DNA from: Limnobacter sp. MED105
Lineage (GTDB): Bacteria > Pseudomonadota > Gammaproteobacteria > Burkholderiales > Burkholderiaceae_B
Assembly (NCBI RefSeq): GCF_000170915.1
Contig: NZ_ABCT01000014.1
Span: 38,569 to 102,568, forward strand
Reading direction: 5' to 3'
DNA: 64,000 bases
The position numbers were made by a program, and so were the translations under genes. Shown piece after piece: positions 52,920 through 62,981 of this stretch (positions are counted from its first letter, which is position 1; each line of letters opens with the position of its first letter). Under the pieces are notes generated by a model. It ran no database searches. It was not told where the DNA came from and worked only from the letters and a program-made list of their open reading frames with translations.

Positions 52920-54461
52920 ATGGCAATCAAAGCAATGACCGCCGTTTTTTTTCTGCTTGCCCTGTTGCAAGGCTGTGCCTTGCCCCCATTGAACGATCGA
53001 ACACAGTCAACTGCACTTGCCCCTGAGCAGGCCCGCGTCACAACACTTGGAAAAGCCTTGTCAGGGCGCTTGGCGCAAAACAGGGGTAAGGCTGGCATTT
53101 ACCCCATGCAAGACCCCAAACAGGCTTTTGCAAGCCGGGTTGCGTTGGCACGCACAGCAGAACAAACCATCGATATTCAGTCGTACTTGTGGCACAACGA
53201 CACCACGGGCACCTTGATGTTAAATGAGCTGTTCGCTGCAGCGGAGCGTGGCGTTCGGGTTCGATTGCTGCTGGATGACAACGGTATCACTGGCCTGGAC
53301 AATCAATTGAACCGCTTGGACCGACATCCGAATATTGAGGTGCGCCTGTTCAATCCGTTTGTCATTCGCAATCCAAAGTGGCTGGGCTACATCACGGACT
53401 TCTCGCGTGTAAACCGCCGCATGCACAACAAGGCTTTCACCGTAGACAACATAGTGACCATTTCCGGTGGGCGCAATATCGGGGATGAATACTTTGGCGC
53501 AAGCCATGCTCAGTTATTCACTGACCTTGACGTGCTGTGTGTTGGCGCGGTGGTTGATGCGGTGTCTCGTGACTTTGATGCCTACTGGACAAGCGATTCG
53601 GCCTATCCGGCCAGCAAAATTTTGCTTCCTTCGGAGCCGGCCGTGCTTGATGAGCTTGACCGTGAACAACTCACTGTAGAGCAAGAAGAGCGTGCTGCCG
53701 TGTACGTAAAACAGGTTCGAGAATCTGTGTTTGTACAAGATTTTTTGCGCGGCAAGTTACCGTTGCAGTGGACCCAGGTACGCATGGTTAGCGATGACCC
53801 TGCCAAGGGACTTGATGAAGCCAGTCGCGAAGATTACCTGGTCAGTGAGTTGCGCGATTTCATTGCAGAGCCCAGGTTCAGCCTGAGTGTGGTGTCGCCT
53901 TACTTTGTGCCCACAGAGCGGGGCGTTGCGTTCTTTTCACGTTTGGCCAAAGCGGGTGTGAATGTGCAAATTTTGACGAATTCGCTGGAGGCGACCGACG
54001 TGGCTGCGGTGCACTCGGGCTATGCGAAAACACGCGTGGAGTTACTGAAAGCTGGCGTTAAATTATTTGAATTGAAAAGTAGTTCAGGGGTGCAAAAAAC
54101 TGGAACCAGGCGGAACCTGATGTTGGGCACTTCAGGTTCAAGCCTGCACACCAAAACTTTCTCAGTCGATAGTTCGCGGGTGTTTGTAGGTTCGTTCAAC
54201 TTTGACCCACGGTCCGTGAACCTGAATACCGAAATGGGTTTCCTGATTCAAAGTGAAAGTCTGGCCACTCAAATTGATTTGGCGTTTCAGGCCCTGCCAG
54301 TGATGGCCTACGAGGTTCGTCTGGATGAAAACGATGCCTTGGTGTGGATTGAACGGCAGGGCGGAAAAGAGATTGTTCACAACCTGGAGCCCAAGGCCAC
54401 TTTGTGGCGAAAGGCGGTTGTTTTCTTTTATTCCCTGCTTCCGATCAACGACCTGTTGTAA
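52920..54461 (+). CDS. ClsC-like phospholipase D family lipoprotein
   Basis: 513 residues with two phospholipase-D domains, resembling E. coli ClsC (YmdC), which makes cardiolipin from phosphatidylglycerol and phosphatidylethanolamine. First catalytic motif RMHNKAFTVDN (H-x-K-x4-D), second SLHTKTFSVDSSRVFVGSFNFDPRS. The N-terminus MAIKAMTAVFFLLALLQGC is a lipoprotein signal with lipidated Cys19, so the enzyme is probably anchored in the envelope. GGAG precedes the ATG. Its stop abuts the convergent iscX stop. Cardiolipin synthase versus another phospholipase D activity is not settled by sequence. Confidence 0.85.
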   Translation: MAIKAMTAVFFLLALLQGCALPPLNDRTQSTALAPEQARVTTLGKALSGRLAQNRGKAGIYPMQDPKQAFASRVALARTAEQTIDIQSYLWHNDTTGTLMLNELFAAAERGVRVRLLLDDNGITGLDNQLNRLDRHPNIEVRLFNPFVIRNPKWLGYITDFSRVNRRMHNKAFTVDNIVTISGGRNIGDEYFGASHAQLFTDLDVLCVGAVVDAVSRDFDAYWTSDSAYPASKILLPSEPAVLDELDREQLTVEQEERAAVYVKQVRESVFVQDFLRGKLPLQWTQVRMVSDDPAKGLDEASREDYLVSELRDFIAEPRFSLSVVSPYFVPTERGVAFFSRLAKAGVNVQILTNSLEATDVAAVHSGYAKTRVELLKAGVKLFELKSSSGVQKTGTRRNLMLGTSGSSLHTKTFSVDSSRVFVGSFNFDPRSVNLNTEMGFLIQSESLATQIDLAFQALPVMAYEVRLDENDALVWIERQGGKEIVHNLEPKATLWRKAVVFFYSLLPINDLL

Positions 54462-54656
54462 TCAGTCCTGTTCTTCAATCCAGGTCATCTGGATTGCTTC
54501 CAGAATTTTTTCATTGGATTTTTCAGGGTCATCTTCAAAGCCGGGCAGGGCGCAGACCCATGCATGCAAATCCGTGAATCGAATGTACTGCGGGTCAACA
54601 TCGGGGTGCGCTTCAATTAGCTCCAGCGCAATGTCCAGTGTGTCAGTCCATTTCAT
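54462..54656 (-). CDS. iscX: IscX, Fe-S assembly accessory protein
   Basis: 64-residue acidic protein that binds IscS and iron and tunes Fe-S cluster assembly. The beginning MKWTDTLDIALEL and the conserved FTDLHAWVCALPGFEDDP match the IscX family at normal length. Last gene of the isc operon, 15 bases after fdx. Confidence 0.95.
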   Translation of the reverse strand: MKWTDTLDIALELIEAHPDVDPQYIRFTDLHAWVCALPGFEDDPEKSNEKILEAIQMTWIEEQD

Positions 54657-54671
54657 GTGGGTGCCCCTTGA

Positions 54672-55010
54672 TCAGTGATTTTCGCGTGCGTGGTTGATGG
54701 TGTACTTTGGCAATTCAACCACCAGGTCTTTGTCGGCCACTTTCACCTGGCAAGACAAACGGCTTTGTGGCGTCAGGCCCCAGGCCATGTCCAGCAAGTC
54801 ATCTTCATCGTCGTCGCTTTCAGTCAGGCTGTTGAATCCTTCCTTGATAACCACATGGCAAGTGGTGCAGGCACAGCTCATTTCGCAGGCGTGTTCCAGT
54901 GCAATGTCGTTTTTCAGAATGGCTTCGCAAAGCTGGGCGCCCACGGGCACTTCAAATGTTTTGCCTTCCGGGCACAAACTTTCATGGGGCAAAATTTTAA
55001 TAATCGGCAT
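54672..55010 (-). CDS. fdx: ISC-type [2Fe-2S] ferredoxin
   Basis: 112-residue electron donor for Fe-S cluster assembly. Cluster ligands Cys42, Cys48, Cys51 and Cys87 are at the same positions as in E. coli Fdx (CEMSCACTTC and RLSCQV). It lies between hscA and iscX, 32 bases after hscA. Confidence 0.96.
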   Translation of the reverse strand: MPIIKILPHESLCPEGKTFEVPVGAQLCEAILKNDIALEHACEMSCACTTCHVVIKEGFNSLTESDDDEDDLLDMAWGLTPQSRLSCQVKVADKDLVVELPKYTINHARENH

Positions 55011-55042
55011 TTCTCAATCTCTCGTGTTCTGTTGTATTGCGT

Positions 55043-56926
55043 TTACTTCGCAGCGCCACCAAGGGTAGTGCTCACAGTGTCAATGGTTTTACCAGTCAAT
55101 GCTTTGCGTATACCTGCATCCATGCGGCGCGCTGCAAAGTCTTCGGTAAGATGGCTCAAGTCTTCAATGCCTTTTTCAATGGCGCGCAAGTCGTCGGTCT
55201 GCGCCAGTTCACGCAAGGCATTGACACTCGCGTGGATCATTTCAAGTTCGCTGGCCTCGAGCAGGTCACGGTCTTTGCCAATGGCCGCTTCAACCGATTC
55301 CACCAAGCGCATGGCTTCAACTTGTTGCTCGCGCAGCTGGCGGGCGTTCATGTCTGCTTCTGCAAACTCAAAACTGTTCTTCAGCATGCCGGCAATTTGA
55401 TCATCGTCTAGCCCGTAGGAGGGTTTCACGGTGATGTTGGCTGAAACACCTGAACCGGTTTCCATGGCATTGACTGCCAGCAGGCCGTCGGCATCGACTT
55501 GAAAGGTGACGCGAATGCGCGCAGCACCAGCTACCATCGGTGGAATGCCCCGCAATTCGAACCTTGCCAGTGAACGGTTTTCAGACACAAGCTCGCGCTC
55601 GCCCTGAACCACGTGAATGGCCATGGCGGTTTGACCGTCTTTGAAGGTGGTGAATTCTTGCGCACGCGCCACAGGAATGGTGCTGTTGCGGTTGATCACG
55701 CGCTCGGTTAAACCACCCATGGTTTCAAGGCCAAGGCTTAAGGGTATTACGTCAAGCAACAGCAGCTCATCGTCGCTGCGGTTGCCCGCCAAGGTGTCTG
55801 CTTGAATGGCAGCACCAATGGCCACAACCTCATCCGGGTTCAAATTCACCAGCGGGTCTTTGCCAAAAAATGCTTTCACTGCTTTGCGAATGACTGGCAT
55901 ACGGGTAGAACCGCCCACCATGACCACGCCATCAATTTCATCGGTACTTAAGCCAGCATCTCGCAGGGTTTTGCGTGCGGCTTGAATGGTGCGTTTCACC
56001 AAGGGCTCAACAATGGTTTCAAACTGTTCCGCAGTCACTGTTTCCGCGATGGTTTCACCGCTTTTGAATTCAACGCTGAGAAATGCGGTGTGTTCGTGGG
56101 AAATTTGTTCCTTCACTCGGCGGCAAGCCATCACAAGGCGCGAACGTTGTTGTGGGTTCAGTTCCTGAAACCCGTGCGTGGCAATAAAGTGATCAGCCAT
56201 TGCGCGATCGAAATCGTCGCCACCCAAGGCAGAATCGCCACCCGTGGCCAGCACCTCAAATACACCACCTTGCAATCGTAAAATGGATACATCAAATGTG
56301 CCGCCACCCAAATCGAACACCACAAATTGCCCTTGCGCTTTTTGATCAAGGCCATAAGCCACAGCGGCGGCGGTGGGTTCGTTGATTAGTCGAAGTACGT
56401 TCAAGCCGGCCAGTTGAGCAGCGTCTTTGGTGGCCTGGCGTTGGGCGTCGTCAAAGTAAGCGGGCACAGTTATCACGGCGCCCACCAGCTCACCACCCAA
56501 GGTGGCCTCTGCACGTTTGCGCAAGTTGCGCAGAATATCGGCAGACACTTCAACCGGGCTTTTCACACCATGGTCAGTTTCAATTTCAACCATGCCGCCT
56601 GAATCTTTGACACGGTAGGGCAGGTTCAAGCTTTCTACGTCCTTGAAGCCGCGACCCATTAGGCGTTTGACGGAGAACACCGTGTTGAACGGGTCGGTGT
56701 CGGCGCAGGCCAAAGCATCTTCGCCCATGTTTTTTACGCCGGTTTCGCCGTAGCGAACCACGCTGGGCAAAATAACGCGGCCAGAAGAATCGGGTAAACA
56801 TTCGGCACTGCCGCTTCGCACGCTGGCCACCAGCGAGTGCGTGGTGCCCAGGTCGATGCCCACAGCAAGCCTGTGCTCGTGGGGCGCAGTCGACATGCCG
56901 GGTTCGGCAATTTGTAACAAAGCCAT
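55043..56926 (-). CDS. hscA: HscA, Fe-S chaperone (Hsp70 family)
   Basis: Specialised Hsp70 that, with HscB, drives cluster transfer from IscU by binding its LPPVK motif. 627 residues, shorter C-terminus than DnaK. ATPase motifs: [45 protein letters not shown]; linker [11 protein letters not shown] precedes the substrate-binding domain. Start overlaps the hscB stop by one base (coupled translation). Confidence 0.97.
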   Translation of the reverse strand: MALLQIAEPGMSTAPHEHRLAVGIDLGTTHSLVASVRSGSAECLPDSSGRVILPSVVRYGETGVKNMGEDALACADTDPFNTVFSVKRLMGRGFKDVESLNLPYRVKDSGGMVEIETDHGVKSPVEVSADILRNLRKRAEATLGGELVGAVITVPAYFDDAQRQATKDAAQLAGLNVLRLINEPTAAAVAYGLDQKAQGQFVVFDLGGGTFDVSILRLQGGVFEVLATGGDSALGGDDFDRAMADHFIATHGFQELNPQQRSRLVMACRRVKEQISHEHTAFLSVEFKSGETIAETVTAEQFETIVEPLVKRTIQAARKTLRDAGLSTDEIDGVVMVGGSTRMPVIRKAVKAFFGKDPLVNLNPDEVVAIGAAIQADTLAGNRSDDELLLLDVIPLSLGLETMGGLTERVINRNSTIPVARAQEFTTFKDGQTAMAIHVVQGERELVSENRSLARFELRGIPPMVAGAARIRVTFQVDADGLLAVNAMETGSGVSANITVKPSYGLDDDQIAGMLKNSFEFAEADMNARQLREQQVEAMRLVESVEAAIGKDRDLLEASELEMIHASVNALRELAQTDDLRAIEKGIEDLSHLTEDFAARRMDAGIRKALTGKTIDTVSTTLGGAAK

Positions 56927-57462
56927 TAGCTGGCGTCCTCCAGTTGCTCCAATTTCTTGGTCAACTCAATCATGAATTTGTCGATAAACAGCAAGGCCTG
57001 CGCGGTGGCGTTGGCCGCCTGCGCATTCTTCTCGCTGTCAATTTGCTGCGCAATCAGTGCAAGGCAACGTTTCTTTTCTGCAGCCACTTCATCCAGCAAG
57101 TTTTCGAGTGCCTCAACGCTGTCAATTTCTTCCAGTGCTTCACGCCACTCCATTTGCTGCATCAGCAGGGCGGGTGGCAAGTTGCTTTGCTGCCCACGCG
57201 GGTTTTCACCGTTTAGCTCACACCAGTAAATGGCGCGTTCCATGGGGTTTTGCAAGCGCTTGTATGCTTCGTTAACCCGTGTGGCCCATTGCACCGCCAG
57301 CCGTTTTTCTTGAGCGCTGGAATTTGCAAAACGGTCGGGGTGGGTTTGACTTTGCAGGCGCAAGTACGAAGCAGAAAGGGCTGCGCTGTCCAGTGCAAAC
57401 TGGCAGGGCAACCCAAATATGTCGAAATCGCTGTCGCTTAACTTAATGGTTAAATCAGCCAT
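56926..57462 (-). CDS. hscB: HscB, J-domain co-chaperone
   Basis: 178 residues. The N-terminal J domain has the Hsp70-stimulating QTHPDRF motif; the C-terminal helical bundle ([14 protein letters not shown] onwards) binds IscU. Overlaps iscA upstream and hscA downstream by one base each. Confidence 0.96.
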   Translation of the reverse strand: MADLTIKLSDSDFDIFGLPCQFALDSAALSASYLRLQSQTHPDRFANSSAQEKRLAVQWATRVNEAYKRLQNPMERAIYWCELNGENPRGQQSNLPPALLMQQMEWREALEEIDSVEALENLLDEVAAEKKRCLALIAQQIDSEKNAQAANATAQALLFIDKFMIELTKKLEQLEDAS

Positions 57463-57785
57463 TACACAGTGAAGCTTTCACCACAGCCGCAGCGCGCCTT
57501 TTCGTTGGGGTTGTTGAATTTGAAACCTTCATTCAGGCCTTCGCGTGCGAAGTCCAGTTCAATGCCCTCAAGATAGGGCATGCTTTTCGGGTCAACAAAC
57601 AGCTTGACGCCATGGGCCTCGAACACATTGTCTTCATCGGCAACAGCGTCTACAAATTCAAGCTTGTAAGCCATGCCGGAACACCCGGTGGTGCGCACAC
57701 CAATGCGCAAGCCTATTCCCTTGCCGCGTTTGGTCAGGAACTTGCTAATGTGGTCGGCGGCGCGCTCGGTCAATGTAATCGCCAT
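57462..57785 (-). CDS. iscA: IscA, A-type Fe-S carrier
   Basis: 107 residues from ATG 57785 (AGGAA 8 bases upstream; ATG 57794 lacks one). Cluster-binding Cys35, Cys99 and Cys101 (TTGCSGMAY and CGCGESF) are conserved. Carries or delivers clusters or iron to target proteins. Confidence 0.96.
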   Translation of the reverse strand: MAITLTERAADHISKFLTKRGKGIGLRIGVRTTGCSGMAYKLEFVDAVADEDNVFEAHGVKLFVDPKSMPYLEGIELDFAREGLNEGFKFNNPNEKARCGCGESFTV

Positions 57786-57818
57786 GGTGTTCAATTCCTT
57801 TTCAACAACTTTTAACGA

Positions 57819-58199
57819 TCAGGCATGCTTCTTTTTGTAATCTTCAACTGCAGCCTTGATGGCGTCTTCAGCCAAAATGGAGCAGTGAATTTTTACAGGT
57901 GGCAATGCCAGTTCTTCGGCGATGGCGGTGTTCTTGATTTCCAAAGCCTGGTCCAGGGTTTTGCCCTTGACCCACTCGGTTACCAATGAAGACGATGCAA
58001 TGGCTGAACCACAGCCATAGGTTTTAAATTTTGCATCGGTAATCACGCCGTCTTCACCCACCTTGATTTGCAGCTTCATCACGTCGCCGCAAGCGGGTGC
58101 ACCCACCATGCCTGTGCCTACTTCGTCGTCGCCCTTCTCGAACGAACCCACGTTGCGGGGGTTTTCATAGTGGTCCAAAACTTTTTCGCTGTATGCCAT
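57819..58199 (-). CDS. iscU: IscU, Fe-S scaffold
   Basis: 126-residue scaffold on which [2Fe-2S] and [4Fe-4S] clusters are built. Ligands Cys37, Asp39, Cys63 and Cys106 and the HscA-recognition motif LPPVK (99-103) are all present. Start at 58199 has AGGAG upstream; the frame extends to 58214 without support. Confidence 0.97.
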   Translation of the reverse strand: MAYSEKVLDHYENPRNVGSFEKGDDEVGTGMVGAPACGDVMKLQIKVGEDGVITDAKFKTYGCGSAIASSSLVTEWVKGKTLDQALEIKNTAIAEELALPPVKIHCSILAEDAIKAAVEDYKKKHA

Positions 58200-58226
58200 G
58201 GTACTTCTCCTCAATCTTTAAATATT

Positions 58227-59438
58227 TCAGTGTTCTGCCCATTGAACGGTGCTCAAATCGACGCCGTCCAGGTGCATTTCCCACAGGGGCGACAATTCGC
58301 GCAACTTCGCCACTTTGGTTTTCATCAGTTCGATGGTGAAATCAACATCCGCTTCGGTGGTGAAGCGGCCAATCGAGAAACGAATGGAGCTGTGCGCCAG
58401 TTCGTCGCTACGACCCAAGGCGCGCAACACATAAGAAGGCTCTAGCGAGGCTGATGTACAGGCGGAACCGGAAGACACTGCAATGTCTTTCACCGCCATG
58501 ATCAGGGACTCGCCTTCCACAAAGTTGAAGCTGACGTTCAGGTTGTGTGGAATACGCTTTTCCAGATCGCCATTCACATAAATTTCATCAATGGCTTTCA
58601 GGCCGTTCAGCAAGCGGTCGCGCAGTGCTTTCATGCGGGGCAGTTCGCTGGCCATTTCTTCTTTGGCAATTCGGAATGCTTCGCCCATGCCCACGATTTG
58701 GTGCGTGGCCAAGGTGCCTGAACGCATGCCACGCTCGTGGCCGCCGCCATGAATTTGCGCATCAATGCGAATGCGGGGCTTGCGGCGCACGTACAGGGCA
58801 CCAATGCCTTTGGGGCCATAGGTTTTGTGAGCACAAAAGCTCATCAAATCGACTTTCAGCTTTTGCAGGTCAATTTCAACTTTACCAGTGGCTTGTGCTG
58901 CATCCACGTGGAAAATAATGCCTTTCTCGCGGCACAGTTCGCCAATGGCGGGGATGTCTTGAATTACACCAATTTCGTTGTTCACGAACATGACCGAAAT
59001 CAGCACTGTGTCGGGGCGAATGGCCGCTTTCAACGCGTCCATGTCCAACAATCCATTTTCCTGAACATCCATGTAGGTGGCTTCAAAGCCATGGCGTTCC
59101 AGATCGCGGAAGGTGTCCAGCACTGCCTTGTGCTCGGTTTTTACAGTGATGATGTGCTTGCCTTTGGTTTCGCCGTAAAACAGCGCTGCGCCCTTGATGG
59201 CCAGGTTGTTCGATTCGGTCGCGCCTGAGGTCCATACGATTTCGCGTGGGTCTGCGTTGACCAAAGCTGCAACATCTTCACGGGCTTTTTCAACGGCTTC
59301 CTCGGCGGTCCAGCCATAGGCATGGCTGCGGGATGCCGGGTTGCCAAAGCTTTCACGCAGGAAAGGGATCATGGCGTCGGCTACACGCGGGTCCACCGGA
59401 GTGGTGGCGCTGTAATCGAGGTAAATCGGCATCTTCAT
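58227..59438 (-). CDS. iscS: IscS cysteine desulfurase
   Basis: PLP enzyme that takes sulfur from cysteine for Fe-S clusters, tRNA thiolation and other pathways. 403 residues, typical IscS. PLP-Lys205 in [10 protein letters not shown], active-site Cys327 on the mobile loop [24 protein letters not shown] 59438 or 59432 could be the start. Confidence 0.97.
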   Translation of the reverse strand: MKMPIYLDYSATTPVDPRVADAMIPFLRESFGNPASRSHAYGWTAEEAVEKAREDVAALVNADPREIVWTSGATESNNLAIKGAALFYGETKGKHIITVKTEHKAVLDTFRDLERHGFEATYMDVQENGLLDMDALKAAIRPDTVLISVMFVNNEIGVIQDIPAIGELCREKGIIFHVDAAQATGKVEIDLQKLKVDLMSFCAHKTYGPKGIGALYVRRKPRIRIDAQIHGGGHERGMRSGTLATHQIVGMGEAFRIAKEEMASELPRMKALRDRLLNGLKAIDEIYVNGDLEKRIPHNLNVSFNFVEGESLIMAVKDIAVSSGSACTSASLEPSYVLRALGRSDELAHSSIRFSIGRFTTEADVDFTIELMKTKVAKLRELSPLWEMHLDGVDLSTVQWAEH

Positions 59439-59465
59439 AATGTGTGTGCTCCAATCAACTGCTGT

Positions 59466-59957
59466 TTAATGTGTGTGCTGTGCGCGCGTTACGGCTGCGG
59501 CATTGTTGGCCGCTGGCCTTTCGCGAAACTGAATGGTTCGTTCCGCGTCTTTCTGTTTGTGCTTTTCAACCAGGCATTGCAAGGTCACCGAGCCCAGGTA
59601 TTCAAGCATTTTCGTATTCAGGCTGCTCCACAGGTCGTGTGTCATGCACTGGCCTTCGTCGGTGCAGTTTTCCTTGCCGCCGCATTGCGTCGCGTCCAAG
59701 GGTTCGTCAACCGCCAAAATGACATCGGCCACGCTAACTTCCTTCAGGGCGCGTGCGATGTGGTAACCACCACCTGGGCCACGAACACTTTCGACCAACT
59801 CGTGGCGTCGCAACTTCGAGAACAACTGCTCCAGATACGACAGTGAAATGTTCTGGCGCTGGCTGATGCCGGCGAGCGAAACCGGCCCTGTGTCTTGCTG
59901 CAAGGCAAGATCAATCATGGCTGTGACGGCAAATCTGCCTTTCGTGGTCAATCGCAT
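59466..59957 (-). CDS. iscR: IscR, Fe-S cluster regulator
   Basis: Rrf2-family repressor of the isc operon when holding [2Fe-2S]. 163 residues. N-terminal winged helix (MRLTTKGRFAVTAMIDLAL, with recognition region SLSYLEQLFSKLRR); ligands Cys92, Cys98, Cys104 and His107 lie at the same numbers as in E. coli. Two type 1 IscR sites overlap its promoter, so the operon autoregulates by cluster supply. Confidence 0.97.
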   Translation of the reverse strand: MRLTTKGRFAVTAMIDLALQQDTGPVSLAGISQRQNISLSYLEQLFSKLRRHELVESVRGPGGGYHIARALKEVSVADVILAVDEPLDATQCGGKENCTDEGQCMTHDLWSSLNTKMLEYLGSVTLQCLVEKHKQKDAERTIQFRERPAANNAAAVTRAQHTH

Positions 59958-59970
59958 GGCAACCCTTTTT

Positions 59971-60023
59971 AATTCCTACTATTTCACTCAAGTATAGCAA
60001 AGTTGACTGTTTTGCTCAAGTAT
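59971..60023 (-). promoter_or_regulatory. isc operon promoter with two type 1 IscR sites
   Basis: On the minus strand a -35 TTGAGC (60014-60019), 17-base spacer and -10 TATACT (59991-59996) make a strong sigma-70-like promoter. Two 25-base elements (59999-60023 and 59971-59995) each start ATACTTGAG and match the known type 1 IscR consensus (ATA-x2-TGAC-like, A/T core, AGT-like half); the first overlaps the -35, the second the -10 and start site. This mirrors the E. coli iscR promoter. Confidence 0.85.
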
Positions 60024-60079
60024 TCGGGTGGTTTGAAAAACTAGGGGAAACCTTGATTTGGCGCGGGGAGTCGACAAAG

Positions 60080-60110
60080 AAAAACCGCCAGCCAAGGCCA
60101 GCGGTTTTTT
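60080..60110. terminator. Terminator between phosphatase gene and isc promoter
   Basis: AAAAACCGC (60080-60088) and GCGGTTTTT (60101-60109) form a 9-base stem with an inner GCC/GGC pairing. On the minus strand it ends the tyrosine phosphatase transcript, separating it from the isc operon. Confidence 0.8.
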
Positions 60111-60143
60111 GTTCAGTGCCCAGCCAAAGCCTGGCTGTTGCCT

Positions 60144-60635
60144 TTATGCAGCAGCGAATTGAAATACGCGTTTGCGCAACACTTCCAACAAGCCGGTGCA
60201 GCTGTCTTCGATGTAGTTCAGAACAGTGTCGAAGCCGTCTGGTCCGCCGTAGTAGGGGTCGGGCACGGTGGCTTCATCGTGTTCAGTGGCGTAGCGCATC
60301 ATCAACTGGATTTTGTGCGCGTACTGGCGTGGGCACTGCTGTTGCAGCAGGCTCATGTTGTCCCAGTCCATGGCCAAAATCATGTCGCTGTCGCGGAAGT
60401 CGTCGGCTGTAACCTGGCGTGAAATGAGGCTGGAAATGTCGTAACCACGCTTGGCGGCAGCTGCCACCGCGCGGGGATCGGGCGTTTTGTCCAAATGGTA
60501 GGCATGCGTGCCGGCTGACTCAACAGAAATTTCATGGTCAAGACCCGCTTCGCTTACCATTTGCCTGAAAACGCCTTCCGCTGTTGGTGAGCGGCAGATG
60601 TTTCCCATGCACACAAACAAAACTTTGCTTTTCAT
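60144..60635 (-). CDS. Low-molecular-weight protein tyrosine phosphatase
   Basis: 163 residues. Catalytic loop VCMGNICRSPTAE with nucleophile Cys9 and Arg15 (C-x5-R), and general acid Asp126 in VPDPYYG. In bacteria such enzymes act on tyrosine kinases of exopolysaccharide export or other phosphotyrosine proteins; no kinase gene is nearby. It is also similar to arsenate reductases of this fold, but the DPYYG motif favours the phosphatase. It sits 46 bases downstream of uvrB. Confidence 0.93.
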   Translation of the reverse strand: MKSKVLFVCMGNICRSPTAEGVFRQMVSEAGLDHEISVESAGTHAYHLDKTPDPRAVAAAAKRGYDISSLISRQVTADDFRDSDMILAMDWDNMSLLQQQCPRQYAHKIQLMMRYATEHDEATVPDPYYGGPDGFDTVLNYIEDSCTGLLEVLRKRVFQFAAA

Positions 60636-60681
60636 ATTGGCTTCCTATTGTCCTGAACCCATTAAAGTAAAACTCTTCAAA

Positions 60682-62745
60682 CTAAGCGCTGCGTTTGGCG
60701 TCCAGCGACGTCACATTGGAGTCGCCCTTGCTGCCAAACAACTGTTCTTTCAACAAACCCAACTGGTCGCGTGCCTGGGCCGCTTTTTCGAACTCCAGGT
60801 TTTTCGCGTGGTCCAGCATGAGTTTCTCAAGCCGTTTAATCTCTTTGGCCAACTGCTTTTCACCCAACGGCGCAACTTCCATGGCCTTGTCGGCCTTGCG
60901 TTGCTTTGAAGCGTTTGGATCGAACACGCCATCAATTAGTTCCTTGATCTGCTTGTTCACGCCCCGTGGGGTAATGCCGTTTTCCGTATTGAATTCAATT
61001 TGCTTGTTGCGGCGGCGGGTGGTTTCGCCAATCGCCAACTCCATGGAGTTGGTAACCCGGTCTGCATACAAAATGGCTTTGCCGTTCAAATTACGGGCGG
61101 CGCGGCCAATGGTTTGAATCAAACTGCGTTCACTGCGCAAAAAGCCTTCTTTGTCGGCATCCAGTATTGCAACTAGGGACACTTCTGGAATATCCAAGCC
61201 CTCGCGCAACAAATTAATTCCGACCAGCACGTCAAATTCACCCAAACGCAGGTCGCGGATAATTTCTACGCGTTCTACGGTGTCGATGTCTGAATGCAAA
61301 TAGCGCACGCGCACGCCATTGTCGCTGAGGTAGTCAGTGAGGTCTTCGGCCATGCGCTTGGTCAACGTTGTGACCAATACTCGATCGCCAGCGCGAGTTC
61401 TCTCGTGGATCTCGCTGAGCAGGTCATCGACCTGGGTGGTGGCAGGGCGCACCTCAATCACAGGATCAATAAGACCCGTGGGGCGCACCACTTGTTCAAC
61501 CACTTGGCCAGAATGCTCTTTCTCGTAATTCGAGGGCGTGGCTGAAACAAACACTGTTTGCCGCATTTTGGACTCGAATTCCTCGAAACGCAAGGGGCGA
61601 TTGTCCATGGCAGATGGCAGACGAAAGCCGAAGTTAACCAGTGTTTCCTTGCGAGACCTGTCTCCACGGTACATGCCGCCCAGTTGCCCAATGGTCACGT
61701 GGCTTTCATCAATGATCATCAGCCCGTCTTTGGGCAGGTAATCAATCAGCGTGGGTGGGGGTTCACCGGGCGCTGCGCCTGACATGTGGCGGCTGTAATT
61801 CTCAATGCCTTTACAAAAACCAAGTTCAGCCAGCATTTCCAGGTCGAAGCGGGTGCGCTGTTCCAGGCGCTGGGCCTCGACCAGTTTTCCGGTTTTTACA
61901 AAGAAATCAAGCTGTTCGCGCAGTTCTTCCTTGATGGTTTCAATGGCACGCAGCACGGTGGCGCGGGGCGTTACATAGTGACTGCTGGGGTAAATGGTGA
62001 AACGGGGCAGCTTTTGGCGAATTTTGCCGGTCAATGGATCAAACAGCTGAATACCGTCAATTTCATCGTCAAACAGGTCAATGCGAACAGCCAGTTCTGA
62101 ATGCTCTGCAGGGTACACATCGATGGTGTCGCCCCGAACACGGAAGGTACCCCGTGTGAAATCAAGATCGTTGCGCTTGTATTGCATGGCAATAAGGCGC
62201 TTCAGGATATCCCGCTGGCTCAACTTGTCGCCATGGCGAATACTCAAGATCATGGCGTGGTAATCGGAGGGGTCACCAATGCCGTAAATGCAGCTGACCG
62301 TGCCCACAATAATGGTGTCCCGGCGTTCCAGAAGGCTTTTCGTGGCTGAAAGCCGCATTTGTTCAATGTGCTCGTTGATCGAGCTGTCTTTCTCGATGAA
62401 CAGGTCGCGGCTGGGTACGTACGCCTCGGGCTGGTAGTAGTCGTAATAGCTCACGAAGTATTCCACGGCGTTTTTCGGGAAGAATTCGCGCATTTCGGCG
62501 TATAACTGCGCCGCCAGTGTTTTGTTGGGGGCCAGCACCAGGGCAGGGCGGCCTGTTTGGGCAATTACATTGGCCATGGTGAAGGTTTTGCCCGAGCCTG
62601 TTACACCCAGCAGGGTCTGGAATACTTCGCCGTCGTTGACGCCTTCCACCAGTTTTTCAATCGCGGTCGGTTGGTCTCCAGCCGGGGAATAGGGCTGGTA
62701 AAGCTCGAACGGGCTGTTGGGGTAACTGATAAATCCAGGGGCCAT
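60682..62745 (-). CDS. uvrB: UvrB, excinuclease ABC subunit B
   Basis: DNA-damage recognition helicase-like subunit of nucleotide excision repair. 687 residues: Walker [11 protein letters not shown], beta-hairpin region [48 protein letters not shown], and C-terminal UVR domain ([28 protein letters not shown]) that contacts UvrC. Divergent from the aminotransferase gene. Confidence 0.97.
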   Translation of the reverse strand: MAPGFISYPNSPFELYQPYSPAGDQPTAIEKLVEGVNDGEVFQTLLGVTGSGKTFTMANVIAQTGRPALVLAPNKTLAAQLYAEMREFFPKNAVEYFVSYYDYYQPEAYVPSRDLFIEKDSSINEHIEQMRLSATKSLLERRDTIIVGTVSCIYGIGDPSDYHAMILSIRHGDKLSQRDILKRLIAMQYKRNDLDFTRGTFRVRGDTIDVYPAEHSELAVRIDLFDDEIDGIQLFDPLTGKIRQKLPRFTIYPSSHYVTPRATVLRAIETIKEELREQLDFFVKTGKLVEAQRLEQRTRFDLEMLAELGFCKGIENYSRHMSGAAPGEPPPTLIDYLPKDGLMIIDESHVTIGQLGGMYRGDRSRKETLVNFGFRLPSAMDNRPLRFEEFESKMRQTVFVSATPSNYEKEHSGQVVEQVVRPTGLIDPVIEVRPATTQVDDLLSEIHERTRAGDRVLVTTLTKRMAEDLTDYLSDNGVRVRYLHSDIDTVERVEIIRDLRLGEFDVLVGINLLREGLDIPEVSLVAILDADKEGFLRSERSLIQTIGRAARNLNGKAILYADRVTNSMELAIGETTRRRNKQIEFNTENGITPRGVNKQIKELIDGVFDPNASKQRKADKAMEVAPLGEKQLAKEIKRLEKLMLDHAKNLEFEKAAQARDQLGLLKEQLFGSKGDSNVTSLDAKRSA

Positions 62746-62981
62746 GTTAAACTACAAGTCTTGATGCGAGGCAACCACAAAGCACACAGGTTTTAGCCAA
62801 TGATTAACCCAACGGGTTGAACCTTCTGGCCAATCCCGTAGAATTACGGAGTTGCATCATTGGGCTGATGGCTGCAGAAACTTTGCAGCGTTTTGTGATA
62901 AGCCAATCCTGCATTATCGTCGGAAATGAGTTTTTTTTCCAGACTTGACTTTTTCTTTTTTCACTCCCAGACAACGGAATC
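62746..62981. other. Divergent region uvrB / aminotransferase
   Basis: 236 bases without a gene. Three small hairpins: AACCC-AAC-GGGTT near 62807, CCGTA-GAAT-TACGG at about 62837-62850, and GCTGCA-GAAACTT-TGCAGC (62871-62889). A T-rich run (about 62931-62962) precedes the aminotransferase start and probably lies in its promoter or leader. No LexA box with correct spacing was found. Confidence 0.45.

Noticed and set aside
62871..62889. LexA box upstream of uvrB
   Set aside because: CTG and CAG are separated by 11 bases, not the 10 of the SOS consensus, and the motif is better explained as a hairpin.
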